A stretch of 62,327 nucleotides of DNA from Aurantiacibacter xanthus (GCF_003584015.1 NZ_QXFM01000102.1:1-62327), one strand, 5' to 3'; counted from the stretch's first letter, positions 1 through 9,723 are shown. The notes: generated from the sequence alone by a model not told the origin. Numbers and translations are program-made.

Positions 1-1
1 G

Positions 2-406
2 CTCACCGGGCTCCCCAAGTCGGGAGCGATCATCTGGGGCAATATGTCGGGTCCGACGGTCACCGTGTTCAGCGATTTCACATGCGCCTATTGCCGGGCG
101 CTCAGCAGCGTACTCTCCGAGCTCAATGTTCGCGTCGTGGAACGGCCGATCTCGATCCTTGGAAGCCGCGCGCTGAGTGAGCGCGTCTACTGCGCGAAGG
201 ACCCGGCCCGCGCACTACGCAGGGCCTACGCCGGCGATACGCTTGAACCAGCGAACTGCGATACCTCGGGGCTTGATGCCAACGAGAAGTTCGCGGCCGC
301 CAACGGCATCGCAGGCACACCGGTCATCGTGCGCAGCGACGGCGCGATGATCGAGGGCTACCGCCCTAAAGACGCGCTCGCCGCCTGGTTGAAGGGAGCG
401 CGGTGA
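2..406 (+). CDS. dsbC: DsbC-like thiol:disulfide interchange protein (5' end outside window)
   Basis: The reading frame is open to the window edge, so the N-terminus is missing and the internal ATG at 44 is probably not the true start. The visible part is a thioredoxin fold: FSDFTCAYCR holds a CxxC active site and a cis-Pro TPV motif follows near the C-terminus. In F/SXT-type transfer systems a periplasmic DsbC/TrbB protein isomerises disulfides of the Cys-rich TraN, TraU and TraH proteins, all encoded downstream here. Its stop overlaps the traV start. The family call is good; the exact orthologue is inferred from context. Confidence 0.75.
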   Translation, partial: LTGLPKSGAIIWGNMSGPTVTVFSDFTCAYCRALSSVLSELNVRVVERPISILGSRALSERVYCAKDPARALRRAYAGDTLEPANCDTSGLDANEKFAAANGIAGTPVIVRSDGAMIEGYRPKDALAAWLKGAR

Positions 407-1149
407 TGCGAGGCCGATCGATCGCATTTCGGGCGCGCATGGCAGCGCCTATCCTGGTGCTTGGCCTGCTTGGCGGCTGCTCGATACTGAACGGCAATGT
501 GAAGGGCAATTTCGCGTGCCGTGCGCCCGACGGAACCTGCGCGCCCACCTCGCGCATCGATGATGCAGCAGTCGCGCTGCTGGTGGGAGAGACCGCAGAA
601 GAAGCCAAGCCGGCGGCCACCCGCTGCGCCGGTGGGCAGTGCAGCAACACCCTGGCGAGAGCCGTCAACGCACCGCAGCGCCGCTCCGGGGAAAAGGTGC
701 TGCGCATCATGTTCCCGTCCTATATCGACGACCTTGGCCGCCTCCATGAAGCGAGCGCGATTCACACCGTCGTCGAGAGTGGAGACTGGGTGCCGGCAGG
801 CGAGGTGGCGCACGTCCCGGATGCCATAAGTGGTGCAACACCACGCGTCGCTGCACCACTCGCCGGCACGGCGATGGCAGCTCCGCCCTTGCGGTACGGC
901 AATACCCTATCAGCCGCCGATGCCGAGATACCGGGGCAGGTCGCGACGGAAGCTGTGCGCCAACCTACTTCTGTCGAAGAGGTCCGCGCGAAAGTCGAAG
1001 CGGTGCTTGCAAGGCCCAAGCACGATACTGACCCTGATTCGAAGCCGTCCCCCTCCATTCCTTCGCAAGCCGTTTCGCCCGAGGCCAGCGCTACGGGCGC
1101 GGTACCCATACGCGCGCCGGGATTGCCGGGCGCTCCGGAGGAAGATTGA
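406..1149 (+). CDS. traV: TraV, outer-membrane lipoprotein of the F-type T4SS
   Basis: 247 aa from ATG 406 (a GTG at 403 is an alternative; GGGAG lies upstream). The N-terminus has a lipoprotein signal with lipobox LLGGC (Cys25) followed by SILNGN. Typical TraV cysteines lie in the FACRAPDGTC segment. TraV is anchored in the outer membrane and, with TraK and TraB, forms the core channel. At 247 aa it is longer than F TraV (about 170 aa) because of a low-complexity Pro/Ala-rich tail. Position between dsbC and traC fits SXT/F-like operons. Confidence 0.8.
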   Translation: MRGRSIAFRARMAAPILVLGLLGGCSILNGNVKGNFACRAPDGTCAPTSRIDDAAVALLVGETAEEAKPAATRCAGGQCSNTLARAVNAPQRRSGEKVLRIMFPSYIDDLGRLHEASAIHTVVESGDWVPAGEVAHVPDAISGATPRVAAPLAGTAMAAPPLRYGNTLSAADAEIPGQVATEAVRQPTSVEEVRAKVEAVLARPKHDTDPDSKPSPSIPSQAVSPEASATGAVPIRAPGLPGAPEED

Positions 1150-3734
1150 TGACTGGACCCGGTCTTTTCAGCGGGATCGTCGAGCGGGTTCTTGGCGCGG
1201 ACGGCAAGCCCGATACGCGCCCGCCCAGTCACGGAGTCCCAATGCTCGCACATTGGTTGCCCTATCGCAGTTTCGACCAGAAAACGTCGCTGTTCTTCAA
1301 CAGCGGGTCGCGGGGTTTTGCAATCGAGGCGGCGCCGCTGGTCGGCGGAGACGAGCGGACGGCCGAGATCCTGACCCAGTTCCTCTCGGAGGCCATCCCA
1401 GCGCAATGCTGCGTCCAGATCCTTCACTGGATGTCGCCCCGGATCGGGGACCGGGTTTCGCAATGGTTCGTGCCCCGCTACCGGGCCCGTGGCATCTACG
1501 AGCGCATGGCACGACACCGCGCCGATTATCTGAGCGCCGGCGTCTGGCGGTCGCTGTCGGCCGATGCCCCCTTCCATCTTCGCAATCACCGTATCGTGAT
1601 TTCGGTGAGCGTCCCCGATACTGCATCGGTAACGACCGACGCATTGGTTTCGGTACGAGAGGGCCTCGTCTCGACGCTCCAGTCGATCGATGTGCCGACC
1701 CGCGTCCTCGATCCCGTCGCACTCATTGCGCTCATTGACGACATGACGTCTCCGACAACGGCAGCGGGTGACGATCCGACCAGCTACAGTCCGTTCGACC
1801 CGATCGCCGACCAGGCCGTCCGGCGCGACATCGAGCTCAGGATCGAGCCCGACCGGCTCCTGCTGCGTACCGAGCGCTTCCGTCCGACGGGTGCGGATGT
1901 CGATGGTGCGCCCGAGATCGGCGAAATCTATCCCGACACGTTCGACCTGCGCTCCTTCTCGGTGCGCAACCTGCCGAGCCGCTGGGCGCCCTGGGATGTG
2001 GCGAGGCTAATCGGCGACCTGTTCACGGACAAGCTGCGGATGCCCTGTCCGGTTGCGACCGTGCTTTGTCTTCAATATCCCGACGAACAGGCGTCCGCGA
2101 GCAAGGCGGGCTACAAGTTCATGCGGACCACCAGCCTCGCCGATTCTAAATCGGCGCGCTTCCTGCCGCAGCTGCGCGAACAGTCGCGCGAATGGCAGTA
2201 TGTCCAGGATGAGCTCCGACAGGGCCGCAAGCTTGTGCGCTGCTTCTACTCGCTGACGTCGTTCTCGCCCAAGGGGCAGGGCGACGCCCATGAGAGAATA
2301 GTGAAGTCCGTCTATCGCGCCGCAGGCTGGGACCTTCACGACGATCGCTATCTGCAGATCATGGGCCTGCTCTGCGCCATGCCGATCACACTCGCCGATG
2401 GTCTCTCACGCGATCTCGAGCGCATGAAGCGCATGCGCACGATGCTTACGACCACGGCCTGCAATCTCGCGCCCTTGCAGGGCGAGTATCTGGGCGGTCC
2501 GATCCCGCATCTCCTGCTGGTGGGCCGGCGTGGACAGCCCTTCTTCTGGTCGCCGTTCGAAAATGCCGCCGGCAATCATAATGTCGCAGTGTTCGGTAAG
2601 TCGGGCTCAGGCAAATCGGTTGCGCTTCAGGAACTGTGCGCATCGCTATGCGGTGCCGGGGCGAAAGTGGTGGTGATCGACGACGGACGTTCCTTTGAGC
2701 ACTCTGCAAGGCTCCAGGGCGGTGCCTTCGTCGAATTCACCATGTCGTCCGGCTTCTGCCTCAATCCCTTTGCCATGATCGACGGCACGCGGGCGGAAGA
2801 GGACGAGGATTATCTGCTCGACTGCATGGCGATGCTGAAGGCGATCGTCTCGCAGATGGCGCGCCATATGGACCGGCTGAATGATACCGAGCGGGGACTG
2901 ATCGACGGCGCTGTCAACCAGATCTGGAACGAGAAGGGCAGGGCGGGCAGCGTCGACGATGTGATCGCCGCGCTCGATGCCACCGGCAACATGCTTGCCG
3001 GAGATCTCGCCATCGCCATGCGCCCATTTTCGAGCGCGGGCACCTATGGCCGCTTCTTCAGCGGGGACGTGAGCTTCCGTCTCGAGGCCGATTTCACCGT
3101 GTTCGAGCTTTCCGACCTTGCATCCCGCGAGGAACTGCGTTCGGTCGTGCTGACCGCGATCATGTTCATGTCATCGCAGGCGATGCGCCGAATCGACCGC
3201 GCGATCCCCAAGGCGCTGCTCCTCGACGAAGCCTGGCAGATGCTGCGCGGCGGCGCGATGGCCGATTTCATCGAGACCTACAGCCGGACATGCCGCAAAT
3301 ATGGCGCGTCGCTCATCACCGCGACCCAGTCATTGAACGACTACTACAAGTCGGACGGATCAAAGGCCGCGCTTGAGAACAGCGATTGGTTCGTCATTCT
3401 TCAGCAGAAGCCGGAAACCATCGCCGATTTCAAAAAACACGACCGTTTCGACATGGACAGCCATACCGACGCGCTGCTCCGATCATTGAAACGCAACGGC
3501 ACGGAATATTCCGACCTTCTGATCAAAGGCCCTGACACGCTGGCGCTGGGCCGGCTCGTGCTCGATCCCTTCTCGGCGGCGGTCTATTCGTCGAGCCCAC
3601 GCACCTTCGCGGCGATCGAAGCGGGGGTACGCGAGGGACTCACGATCGAGGAAGCAATCGAACGGTTGCTCGAACCGGCGATAGAAGCAAACGGACAGGA
3701 GGCGAGCGGCAAGGTTACGCTCGCGGCGGAATAG
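1149..3734 (+). CDS. traC: TraC, VirB4-family ATPase of pilus assembly
   Basis: 861 aa from ATG 1149, overlapping the traV stop (a TTG at 1146 is possible). Walker A GKSGSGKS lies near residues 482-489, and a Walker B-like LLLDEAWQM near residue 690 is followed by the conserved TATQS-type motif. Length matches F TraC (about 875 aa). TraC is the cytoplasmic ATPase that energises pilus extension and retraction at the inner-membrane face of the channel. The next gene starts 2 nt after the stop. Confidence 0.93.
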   Translation: MTGPGLFSGIVERVLGADGKPDTRPPSHGVPMLAHWLPYRSFDQKTSLFFNSGSRGFAIEAAPLVGGDERTAEILTQFLSEAIPAQCCVQILHWMSPRIGDRVSQWFVPRYRARGIYERMARHRADYLSAGVWRSLSADAPFHLRNHRIVISVSVPDTASVTTDALVSVREGLVSTLQSIDVPTRVLDPVALIALIDDMTSPTTAAGDDPTSYSPFDPIADQAVRRDIELRIEPDRLLLRTERFRPTGADVDGAPEIGEIYPDTFDLRSFSVRNLPSRWAPWDVARLIGDLFTDKLRMPCPVATVLCLQYPDEQASASKAGYKFMRTTSLADSKSARFLPQLREQSREWQYVQDELRQGRKLVRCFYSLTSFSPKGQGDAHERIVKSVYRAAGWDLHDDRYLQIMGLLCAMPITLADGLSRDLERMKRMRTMLTTTACNLAPLQGEYLGGPIPHLLLVGRRGQPFFWSPFENAAGNHNVAVFGKSGSGKSVALQELCASLCGAGAKVVVIDDGRSFEHSARLQGGAFVEFTMSSGFCLNPFAMIDGTRAEEDEDYLLDCMAMLKAIVSQMARHMDRLNDTERGLIDGAVNQIWNEKGRAGSVDDVIAALDATGNMLAGDLAIAMRPFSSAGTYGRFFSGDVSFRLEADFTVFELSDLASREELRSVVLTAIMFMSSQAMRRIDRAIPKALLLDEAWQMLRGGAMADFIETYSRTCRKYGASLITATQSLNDYYKSDGSKAALENSDWFVILQQKPETIADFKKHDRFDMDSHTDALLRSLKRNGTEYSDLLIKGPDTLALGRLVLDPFSAAVYSSSPRTFAAIEAGVREGLTIEEAIERLLEPAIEANGQEASGKVTLAAE

Positions 3735-3736
3735 CC

Positions 3737-4096
3737 ATGCCGGTCCCCGAACGCATCGTGCTGCACCGCCACCGTCCTCCACGGCGTCGCCGTGTACTGA
3801 ACTGGCAAGCGGTGATTTATCATGGGCTTCGCACAGCGGGATGGGCTGCAACCAACATGCTCGTAGTCCTCGGCCTGTTCGTCTGCTTCCTGGCTCTGCT
3901 CGGCAATCTCAGCTTCGATGGCTTCTTCCTCCAGCTGAGCAATCTTTCGGCGCGCTATCTCGAGGCGGGTGCACAGCGGCAAGGCTCGTTCCAACTGCTG
4001 CTGGTCGGGCTGGTTGCCATTCTGTTCCTGATCGTCGGTGTGCTCCGCTGGCATGCCCTGCGGCAATCCGGATCATCGGGGGGAGAGACGACATGA
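3737..4096 (+). CDS. Small two-TM membrane protein in the tra operon
   Basis: 119 aa. The basic N-terminus (HRHRPPRRRR) is followed by two hydrophobic segments, roughly residues 38-58 and 82-102, with a polar loop between, so both ends should lie on the same side of the inner membrane. No family recognised. It sits between traC and trbI and its stop overlaps the trbI ATG, so it is very probably co-translated with the pilus-assembly genes. It may occupy the place of a small assembly protein, but no function can be assigned. Confidence 0.75.
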   Translation: MPVPERIVLHRHRPPRRRRVLNWQAVIYHGLRTAGWAATNMLVVLGLFVCFLALLGNLSFDGFFLQLSNLSARYLEAGAQRQGSFQLLLVGLVAILFLIVGVLRWHALRQSGSSGGETT

Positions 4097-4662
4097 CCGA
4101 TCTTTCACACGAACCTGAGCTCGATCTCCCACGCCCTGTCGGCACGGAGCAGCCGCGCAAGCGCCGGACCGCGTTTGCAGGCCTGTCGGTGCTGCAGCTC
4201 GCAGCCCTGGCGATCCTCCTTGCCGCTCTCGCCTGGGGCATGTGGGTGACGCGCTCCTTACTCTCACCGCCATCGCAACAGCGCATCGTTGCGGTAAAGC
4301 TGTCCGGCCTTGTCGGCGAGTATATCCAGGCACAGGCCCGTAGCGCGTCGCCGCCCGATCAGGTCGAGCACGAGATGCGTGCCTTCATGGCATCGCTTGA
4401 TGGCCAGATGGCTGTGCGCGCCGCCAAGGGCGAGACGGTCCTGGTCGCGGAAGCGGTCCTCACGCGCAATGTCCCGGATATCACCGATGAAGTGAGAAGG
4501 GCGGTTTATGCGAGTGGCATCGCTATTCCGCGTCCTGCCTCACCTGCCGAACTCCAGGCCAGGATAGGTGGTGGCTCTCCCGCTCCCGCACCGGCTGCAC
4601 CGCAGACCGCACCTGCAACGGCCTCACCTTTCGGGAGCGCGCCCGATGGCCCCGCCAACTGA
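4093..4662 (+). CDS. trbI: TrbI, F-type pilus assembly protein
   Basis: 189 aa from ATG 4093, which overlaps the preceding stop as ATGA; a longer open frame upstream is out of context. A single TM anchor lies around residues 33-52 after a short cytoplasmic tail. A periplasmic domain with the family-like sequence QRIVAVKLSGLV follows, then a Pro/Ala-rich tail. In F, TrbI is a non-essential inner-membrane protein that affects pilus retraction. The gene order traC-x-trbI-traF(S26)-traW supports the assignment. Confidence 0.8.
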   Translation: MTDLSHEPELDLPRPVGTEQPRKRRTAFAGLSVLQLAALAILLAALAWGMWVTRSLLSPPSQQRIVAVKLSGLVGEYIQAQARSASPPDQVEHEMRAFMASLDGQMAVRAAKGETVLVAEAVLTRNVPDITDEVRRAVYASGIAIPRPASPAELQARIGGGSPAPAPAAPQTAPATASPFGSAPDGPAN

Positions 4663-5167
4663 AACCCGCGGACCGGCTAGGCGGCGCTGGCTGCTGCTCG
4701 GCCTCATTGGGATTGGCGGCATCGCCGCGAGCGCGCTGTCGTCCTGGCGCGAGAACCACGCATTGTTCATCAACGCCTCTGAATCCCTGCCCAACTGGGC
4801 CTTCACCATCGACCGGGGCAGAGCGCCCAAGCGCGGCGATTATCTCTTCTTCGTCCCGCCCGTGAACGCGCTCGTGCGCGCGCATTTCGGCGAGAACCCA
4901 GGGGCATTCGGAAAGATCGTCTATGGCATGCCCGGCGATCTCGTCGAGCATCGAGGCGCAGAAGTCCTGGTGAACGGGCATCTCGTCGGCTCGATGAAGG
5001 AAGTGACGCGGCGCGGCGAGAAGCTGACACCTGGGCCGATCGGCACGGTGCCGGAGGGCTGCTATTTCGTGGGAACTCCGCATCCCGACAGCTTTGACAG
5101 CCGCTACGGCGAAATCGGGTTCATCTGCCGCCCGCAAATCCTCGGCACCGGGGAGGCGGTGTTGTGA
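4646..5167 (+). CDS. traF: Conjugative signal peptidase of the S26 family (TraF/TrhF type)
   Basis: 173 aa from ATG 4646, overlapping trbI by 17 nt. An N-terminal TM anchor (residues 15-33) is followed by the S26 serine-lysine dyad: Ser47 in the SLP motif, and Lys90 followed by the YGMPGD box typical of TraF/LepB-like peptidases. This family matures pilin (in RP4 it also cyclises it). Such a peptidase lies next to traC in SXT/R391-type elements (trhF). Not to be confused with the thioredoxin-like TraF at 9695. Confidence 0.88.
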   Translation: MAPPTETRGPARRRWLLLGLIGIGGIAASALSSWRENHALFINASESLPNWAFTIDRGRAPKRGDYLFFVPPVNALVRAHFGENPGAFGKIVYGMPGDLVEHRGAEVLVNGHLVGSMKEVTRRGEKLTPGPIGTVPEGCYFVGTPHPDSFDSRYGEIGFICRPQILGTGEAVL

Positions 5168-5811
5168 GAGCTCCCGTCCTTCGCATAGTTGGGACAGGCC
5201 TTCTCGTCGCCGTCGGCGCCACCGCGTCCACCCAGGCGCGCGACTATGGGACGCAGGCACAAGCCTTTCCGATAATCGAGCCAGACCTGCTGGCGACGAT
5301 CGAGGCCCGCTTGGCCCGGCTCCAGTCATCGGGCCAGATCGACGCGCTCAATCAACAGTTCGCGCGCCGCGTCGAGCAATCCGTGCGTCGGCCTAAGCCG
5401 GTCGCCGGGATAACCCCGGCGATCCGGGAGCGGAGCTGGCAATTCGATCCGGCGATGGTCGTCGAGCGGGACATCCGCGACCAGAAGGGCAATCTCATCG
5501 CAGCCGCTGGGCAGCGCGTGAACCCTCTCGATTTCGTGACGGTGCGCCAGGCACTCGTCTTCGTCGATGGCGACGATGCCAGGCAGATGGCGTGGGCGAC
5601 CGGGCGCTGGAACGCAACGGACGCCAAGATCATCCTCGTTGCCGGCTCTCCGATCGATGAAATGACCAACCGCAAGCGCCGCTTCTATTTCGATCAGAAC
5701 GGCGTGCTGACCGAGCGGTTCGGCATTCGCCACACGCCGGCAGTCGTGAGCCAGCAAGGCAAGGTCATGCAGGTGCGCGAGCATGTCCTAGCGCGGCAGG
5801 GGGCGAAGTGA
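5164..5811 (+). CDS. traW: TraW, periplasmic pilus assembly protein
   Basis: 215 aa from a GTG that overlaps the peptidase stop. It has an N-terminal signal peptide ending near TASTQA and a C-terminal region with the family segments VFVDGDD, RRFYFDQNG and FGIRHTPAVV. Length matches F TraW (about 210 aa). TraW acts in the periplasm with TraU and TrbC in early pilus assembly. The following gene starts at the stop codon. Confidence 0.88.
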   Translation: MRAPVLRIVGTGLLVAVGATASTQARDYGTQAQAFPIIEPDLLATIEARLARLQSSGQIDALNQQFARRVEQSVRRPKPVAGITPAIRERSWQFDPAMVVERDIRDQKGNLIAAAGQRVNPLDFVTVRQALVFVDGDDARQMAWATGRWNATDAKIILVAGSPIDEMTNRKRRFYFDQNGVLTERFGIRHTPAVVSQQGKVMQVREHVLARQGAK

Positions 5812-6086
5812 TGCCGATCTGGCTCGACATGCTGCGCACACCGATGGCAGCGCCCGAGACAAGGATGCTCCGCCGCAGGCGCCACTTGTGGCAACTCCTG
5901 TGCATCGCGCTTGCGGCCTCGATCCTCTGCCTGCAACCGCTTCGCGCGCTCGCGGGCAATGCCGCGGGCCTCGTTTGCGCCGTGCTGCTGCTCGCCGCAC
6001 TTCTCTGTGGCATCCGCTACTTCCGGGCAAAGAACGCCGCCGACGATGCCTGGCTTGCCGGTCGACATGGAGAGGTCGAGCCGTGA
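5811..6086 (+). CDS. Small membrane protein between traW and traU
   Basis: 91 aa from ATG 5811 (GTG at 5808 possible). Two hydrophobic segments, around residues 27-45 and 51-70, flanked by arginines. No family recognised. The start overlaps the traW stop and the stop overlaps the traU GTG, so it is translated with the assembly genes. The overlaps and its position inside an otherwise canonical operon argue that it is real. Confidence 0.65.
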   Translation: MPIWLDMLRTPMAAPETRMLRRRRHLWQLLCIALAASILCLQPLRALAGNAAGLVCAVLLLAALLCGIRYFRAKNAADDAWLAGRHGEVEP

Positions 6087-7096
6087 GACCGCTCCGTCTC
6101 CTTGCCGCCATCTTGGCCCTGTTCGGCTCGGTTGCGCTCCTGCCGGGCCGCGCGGAAGCGGTCGGATGCTCGGGCAAGTTCGTCAATCCTGTTACGGACG
6201 TCTGCTGGTCTTGCCTGTTCCCGCTGTCGGTCGGTGGCCTCAAGATCTGGCCGAGCGGCAGGCCCGACACCAACAATCCAGCGTCGCCAATCTGCGCGTG
6301 TGCCGATCCTTTGCCGCGTATCGGGATTTCGGTCGGGTTCTGGGAGCCGGTCAGGCTGGCGGACGTGACTATGAAGCCATGGTGCTTCGTAAACCTCGGC
6401 GGGAAGAAGATCGCGCCCGGCTTCGACATCGGCCAGGGCATGCTTGCGGGACCGAGCCAGGTCGGCGGCAAGAGCCAGAACACGGCGAAGTGGCACGTCC
6501 ACTGGTACGTTTACCCGCTGCTCTACTGGATGGAGATTTTGACGGACTTCCTCTGCTTCGAGCAGGCGTCGTTCGATATCGCCTATATGACGGAGATCGA
6601 TCCGCTCTGGCAGGACGATACCCTGACCGCGCTTATCAATCCCGAGGCGGTGGTGTTTGCCAATCCACTCGCAGTCGCCGCCTGTGCCGGCGACTGCGTC
6701 ACCTCGACCGTCAATTTGCCGCTCGACTCGCTGTTCTGGTGCGCGGGCTGTCAGGGGACGATGTACCCGCTTAACGGCAACATCCCTTCGCATATCGGCC
6801 ATGTGCAGTCCTCGCGGCTCGCCCTCTCGCGCTTCGCGTACAAGATGCACCGGATGGGGCTGGCCTGGGGGACGATGGGCTCGAAGGGCCTTTGCAAGAA
6901 GTACCTCATGCCGATCATGCGCAAGCAGCAGTATCGCTTCCAGATGACCAACCCGATCACGACGGTGTCGGGGCGCTATGCCTGTTCGCCGATCGGCGCG
7001 TCGACCATGCCGCCCGACGCCGGCCGCGCCTATCCGGCCGCCGGCGAGGACATGGGCTACCTGGTCTGGCGCAAGCGCAACTGCTGTGTGCTGTAG
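6083..7096 (+). CDS. traU: TraU, conjugative pilus assembly protein
   Basis: 337 aa from GTG 6083, overlapping the previous stop; a longer open frame upstream is a shadow. Signal peptide to about residue 25 (GRAEA), then a Cys-rich TraU domain with CWSCLFPLSVGG, CACADPLPRIG and KPWCFVNLGG. The length fits F TraU (330 aa). TraU is periplasmic, depends on disulfides, and is needed for DNA transfer more than for piliation, working with TraW and TrbC. Confidence 0.93.
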   Translation: MRPLRLLAAILALFGSVALLPGRAEAVGCSGKFVNPVTDVCWSCLFPLSVGGLKIWPSGRPDTNNPASPICACADPLPRIGISVGFWEPVRLADVTMKPWCFVNLGGKKIAPGFDIGQGMLAGPSQVGGKSQNTAKWHVHWYVYPLLYWMEILTDFLCFEQASFDIAYMTEIDPLWQDDTLTALINPEAVVFANPLAVAACAGDCVTSTVNLPLDSLFWCAGCQGTMYPLNGNIPSHIGHVQSSRLALSRFAYKMHRMGLAWGTMGSKGLCKKYLMPIMRKQQYRFQMTNPITTVSGRYACSPIGASTMPPDAGRAYPAAGEDMGYLVWRKRNCCVL

Positions 7097-7108
7097 GGGG
7101 AGGGGGCC

Positions 7109-7852
7109 GTGCGCAGGATTCTCATCACATGTGTCGCGCTTACAGGGGTTGTTGGTGTCTCCGCGCTGCTTGCGCAGACCACCGACGAAATCGACGTTCA
7201 GGCAATCAAGGCCCGCGCCGCGGCGATGGCAGAGGACGCCGAGACGTTCGTCGCGCATGTCAAGGATCGCGGGGATGCCCTGCGCGAGGAGGCCACGGCG
7301 ACGGCCGATGGCGGCAGGGAAAACCTGAGACGCCTTTCGCCCGCGGACCTGCCCGTCGGTCCCAAGGGCGTCGTCGACTTCGACGAACTGGTCGCCGGCG
7401 CGGTCGGAAATATCGATGCGCCGCGTGGACAAGCCCCGCAGTTCATCGCCTTCGCCAGCCTGTCCATGCCGGAGGAGTCCCTGAAGCGAATGATTGCCGA
7501 CGTCTCGCGCGCGGGCGGCGTTGTCGTGTTTCGCGGTTTCCCGGACAACTCCATGAAAGCGTTCCAGTCCGCGATCGCGCGACTGGTCAAGGACGAGGCC
7601 GACTATGCCAGCATAGGGATCGACCCTCGTCTATTCCGGGCATTCGAAGTCCAGGCCGTCCCGACTTACATCGCCGTCGGGTCCGATTTCGACCTGTGCG
7701 AAGGCTTTCGCTGCAAGACGGTGGTCCCGCCCAATGATCGCCTCACTGGCAATGTCACTGTCGAACATGCGCTGACATCCTTTGCCGATGGTCGTGGCCC
7801 CGGCGCGACGGTCGCCGGCGTGGCGCTCGCCAATCTCCGGAAGCGGCAATGA
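7109..7852 (+). CDS. trbC: TrbC, F-type pilin assembly protein
   Basis: 247 aa from GTG 7109, preceded by the strong purine run GGGGGAGGGGG. Signal peptide at the N-terminus, an Ala/Glu-rich linker, and a C-terminal thioredoxin-like TrbC domain with the signature FASLSMPEESL, then the cis-Pro-like AVPTY segment. TrbC cooperates with TraW in the periplasm; in some systems TraW and TrbC are fused, so adjacency is expected. The stop overlaps the traN start. Confidence 0.87.
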   Translation: MRRILITCVALTGVVGVSALLAQTTDEIDVQAIKARAAAMAEDAETFVAHVKDRGDALREEATATADGGRENLRRLSPADLPVGPKGVVDFDELVAGAVGNIDAPRGQAPQFIAFASLSMPEESLKRMIADVSRAGGVVVFRGFPDNSMKAFQSAIARLVKDEADYASIGIDPRLFRAFEVQAVPTYIAVGSDFDLCEGFRCKTVVPPNDRLTGNVTVEHALTSFADGRGPGATVAGVALANLRKRQ

Positions 7853-9723
7853 GCCTGCGTCGCGTCTTGCTGGCCTTCGCCGCGTTCGCGGCCGCGGCGC
7901 CTGCGCTGGCGCAGGAAACGACCGCGGATGCAAGAGCTGAGGGCAAGGCGATGGCCGAAGCCTTCCGCCAGGACGGCACGCTTATTCCGGACTCGGATGG
8001 CCAGGCACTAGAGGTGCCGGGCTATCAGGGCACCACGCTGCCTCAATCCTCCTATTTCGATGATCCCGACCGGATGGTGTCAGACGCATCGTCGCAGACC
8101 GGCTCGCATGAGGGCTATCGGACGATCATCGAAGGTGATCGCGTCCGCCCAAAGTTCGATGCAGCCGAAATCAAGGCCGATATCGCGCGCGGTCGAGCCA
8201 TCGAGGAGGATCCGCAGGCATATCTCGAAGGCGAGGATATCAGCGGCGGGCAGGGCAGTTGCGTCCCGCTTCCACCTGGGGAGAAACCGCAGGGCTGGTA
8301 CGAGACCAGCTGCAATGTTGGCAGCAAGCTCACCGAGCATGTCCGATCCTGCACGATCCCGCTTAGCGTTTCGGTCGAAAAGCGTGAAACCTATACCTAT
8401 TGGGCCGGACGCATGAGCACGATGCCCACGGACGGCGGTGTCTATCCTGCCCGGGCGGCGTTCGACGATGAGGTGGCAAACGGTATCTGTCAGGAAACAC
8501 GTGCAATCGATTATTGCAGCAATTTCGGCCCCTTCGGATTTACTGCCGCAACCTCTTGCCCGTCGCTCGGCCACACCGCCTATGAGCTAAAATGCAGCGG
8601 CCCGGCGCAAGGCATCACGCCCGGCTACTATCATCCCGGCATCGTCATCGCGACGGGCGAATATTGGCTGTCGAAGGACGCGGAAGCGACCAATGTCAGA
8701 GCAACGCGCAATGAGGCGGCCTGCGCCGCATTCGCCGGCGACAGGATGTGTGTCCAGCAAGAGGAGGTTTGCACATCAAGCGATCCCGTCACGCGGATCG
8801 TGGACGGCGTGGCCGTTACACAGCCCTGCTGGGCGTGGAACCGGACCTATCTGTGCCATACACTCTCCGCCGGCAACGATTGTCCGTCCCTCGAGGCGAA
8901 CCCCCAATGCACGTTCGTCCGCGAAGAATGTCTTGACGACGATGAAGCCTCGCCCGGCTGCGAAGTGCGCGAGCGGATCTACAGGTGTCCCACGCCAGGG
9001 TCCGGCGGAGCTTCCGACGAACAGCAATATATCTGCGGAAACGACGTCTACTGCCTCAACGGCGAATGCGAGACGATCGAACGGGAGGCTTCGACAGAAC
9101 TCAAGGATGCACTGGTTGCGCTGCACGCGATCGGCCAGGCGGGCGAGGAGTTCAATCCCGACGAATTGACGGTGTTCAGCGGCGAGCGCGAGACCTGCCA
9201 CAAGCCGGTGTTCGGCCTCATCAACTGCTGCGCCGGCAAAGTGTCGGGCTTGCTCACTGTCGGTGCCGGAGCGGCTGCGCTCGCCGGCGGACCGGCTGCC
9301 ATAGCGGCGCTTGCGACGCCATTCCTCACTCTGTTCGCCTGCTCCACCCAGGAGAAGATGCTCGACATCAAGGATCGCATGGGTTTCTGCTACAGGGTCG
9401 GAACCTATTGCTCGAGTAGCTTTCTCGGCATCTGCAAAACCAGGCGGACGGCCTATTGCTGCTTCGAGAGCAAGCTCTCACGCATCCTGCAGGAGCAGGG
9501 CCGCATCCAGCTCGGCAAGCCCTGGGGCAAACCCAAGAACGAGCAATGCCGCGGATTCAGCATCCACGAGTTCGCGAGCCTCGACCTGTCGAAGATGGAT
9601 TTCACCGAGGTCTACGCCGAGTTCATCGACGCCGCGAAGCTGCCTGATGAAGTCCAGACCATGTCCGACATCCAGAAGAAGATAGAGGAATATTATGCCC
9701 GATCCGCTCCTGGCGGCGGCTGA
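7849..9723 (+). CDS. traN: TraN, mating-pair stabilisation protein
   Basis: 624 aa with a clear signal peptide (cleavage near ALA-QE). It is strongly Cys-rich across the central region (for example CVQQEEVC, CEVRERIYRC, FGLINCCAG, CYRVGTYC), as expected of TraN. TraN is an outer-membrane adhesin that recognises the recipient surface. Length matches F TraN (602 aa). A hydrophobic Gly/Ala stretch near residues 475-500 interrupts the Cys-rich part. It overlaps traV-type neighbours only at the ends: trbC upstream and traF downstream. Confidence 0.9.
   Translation: MSLRRVLLAFAAFAAAAPALAQETTADARAEGKAMAEAFRQDGTLIPDSDGQALEVPGYQGTTLPQSSYFDDPDRMVSDASSQTGSHEGYRTIIEGDRVRPKFDAAEIKADIARGRAIEEDPQAYLEGEDISGGQGSCVPLPPGEKPQGWYETSCNVGSKLTEHVRSCTIPLSVSVEKRETYTYWAGRMSTMPTDGGVYPARAAFDDEVANGICQETRAIDYCSNFGPFGFTAATSCPSLGHTAYELKCSGPAQGITPGYYHPGIVIATGEYWLSKDAEATNVRATRNEAACAAFAGDRMCVQQEEVCTSSDPVTRIVDGVAVTQPCWAWNRTYLCHTLSAGNDCPSLEANPQCTFVREECLDDDEASPGCEVRERIYRCPTPGSGGASDEQQYICGNDVYCLNGECETIEREASTELKDALVALHAIGQAGEEFNPDELTVFSGERETCHKPVFGLINCCAGKVSGLLTVGAGAAALAGGPAAIAALATPFLTLFACSTQEKMLDIKDRMGFCYRVGTYCSSSFLGICKTRRTAYCCFESKLSRILQEQGRIQLGKPWGKPKNEQCRGFSIHEFASLDLSKMDFTEVYAEFIDAAKLPDEVQTMSDIQKKIEEYYARSAPGGG

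Noticed and set aside
762..1589. Long antisense frames across traV, traC, fghA, bioB and other genes
   Set aside because: High-GC codon bias opens long antisense frames; the sense products match known families along their whole length.
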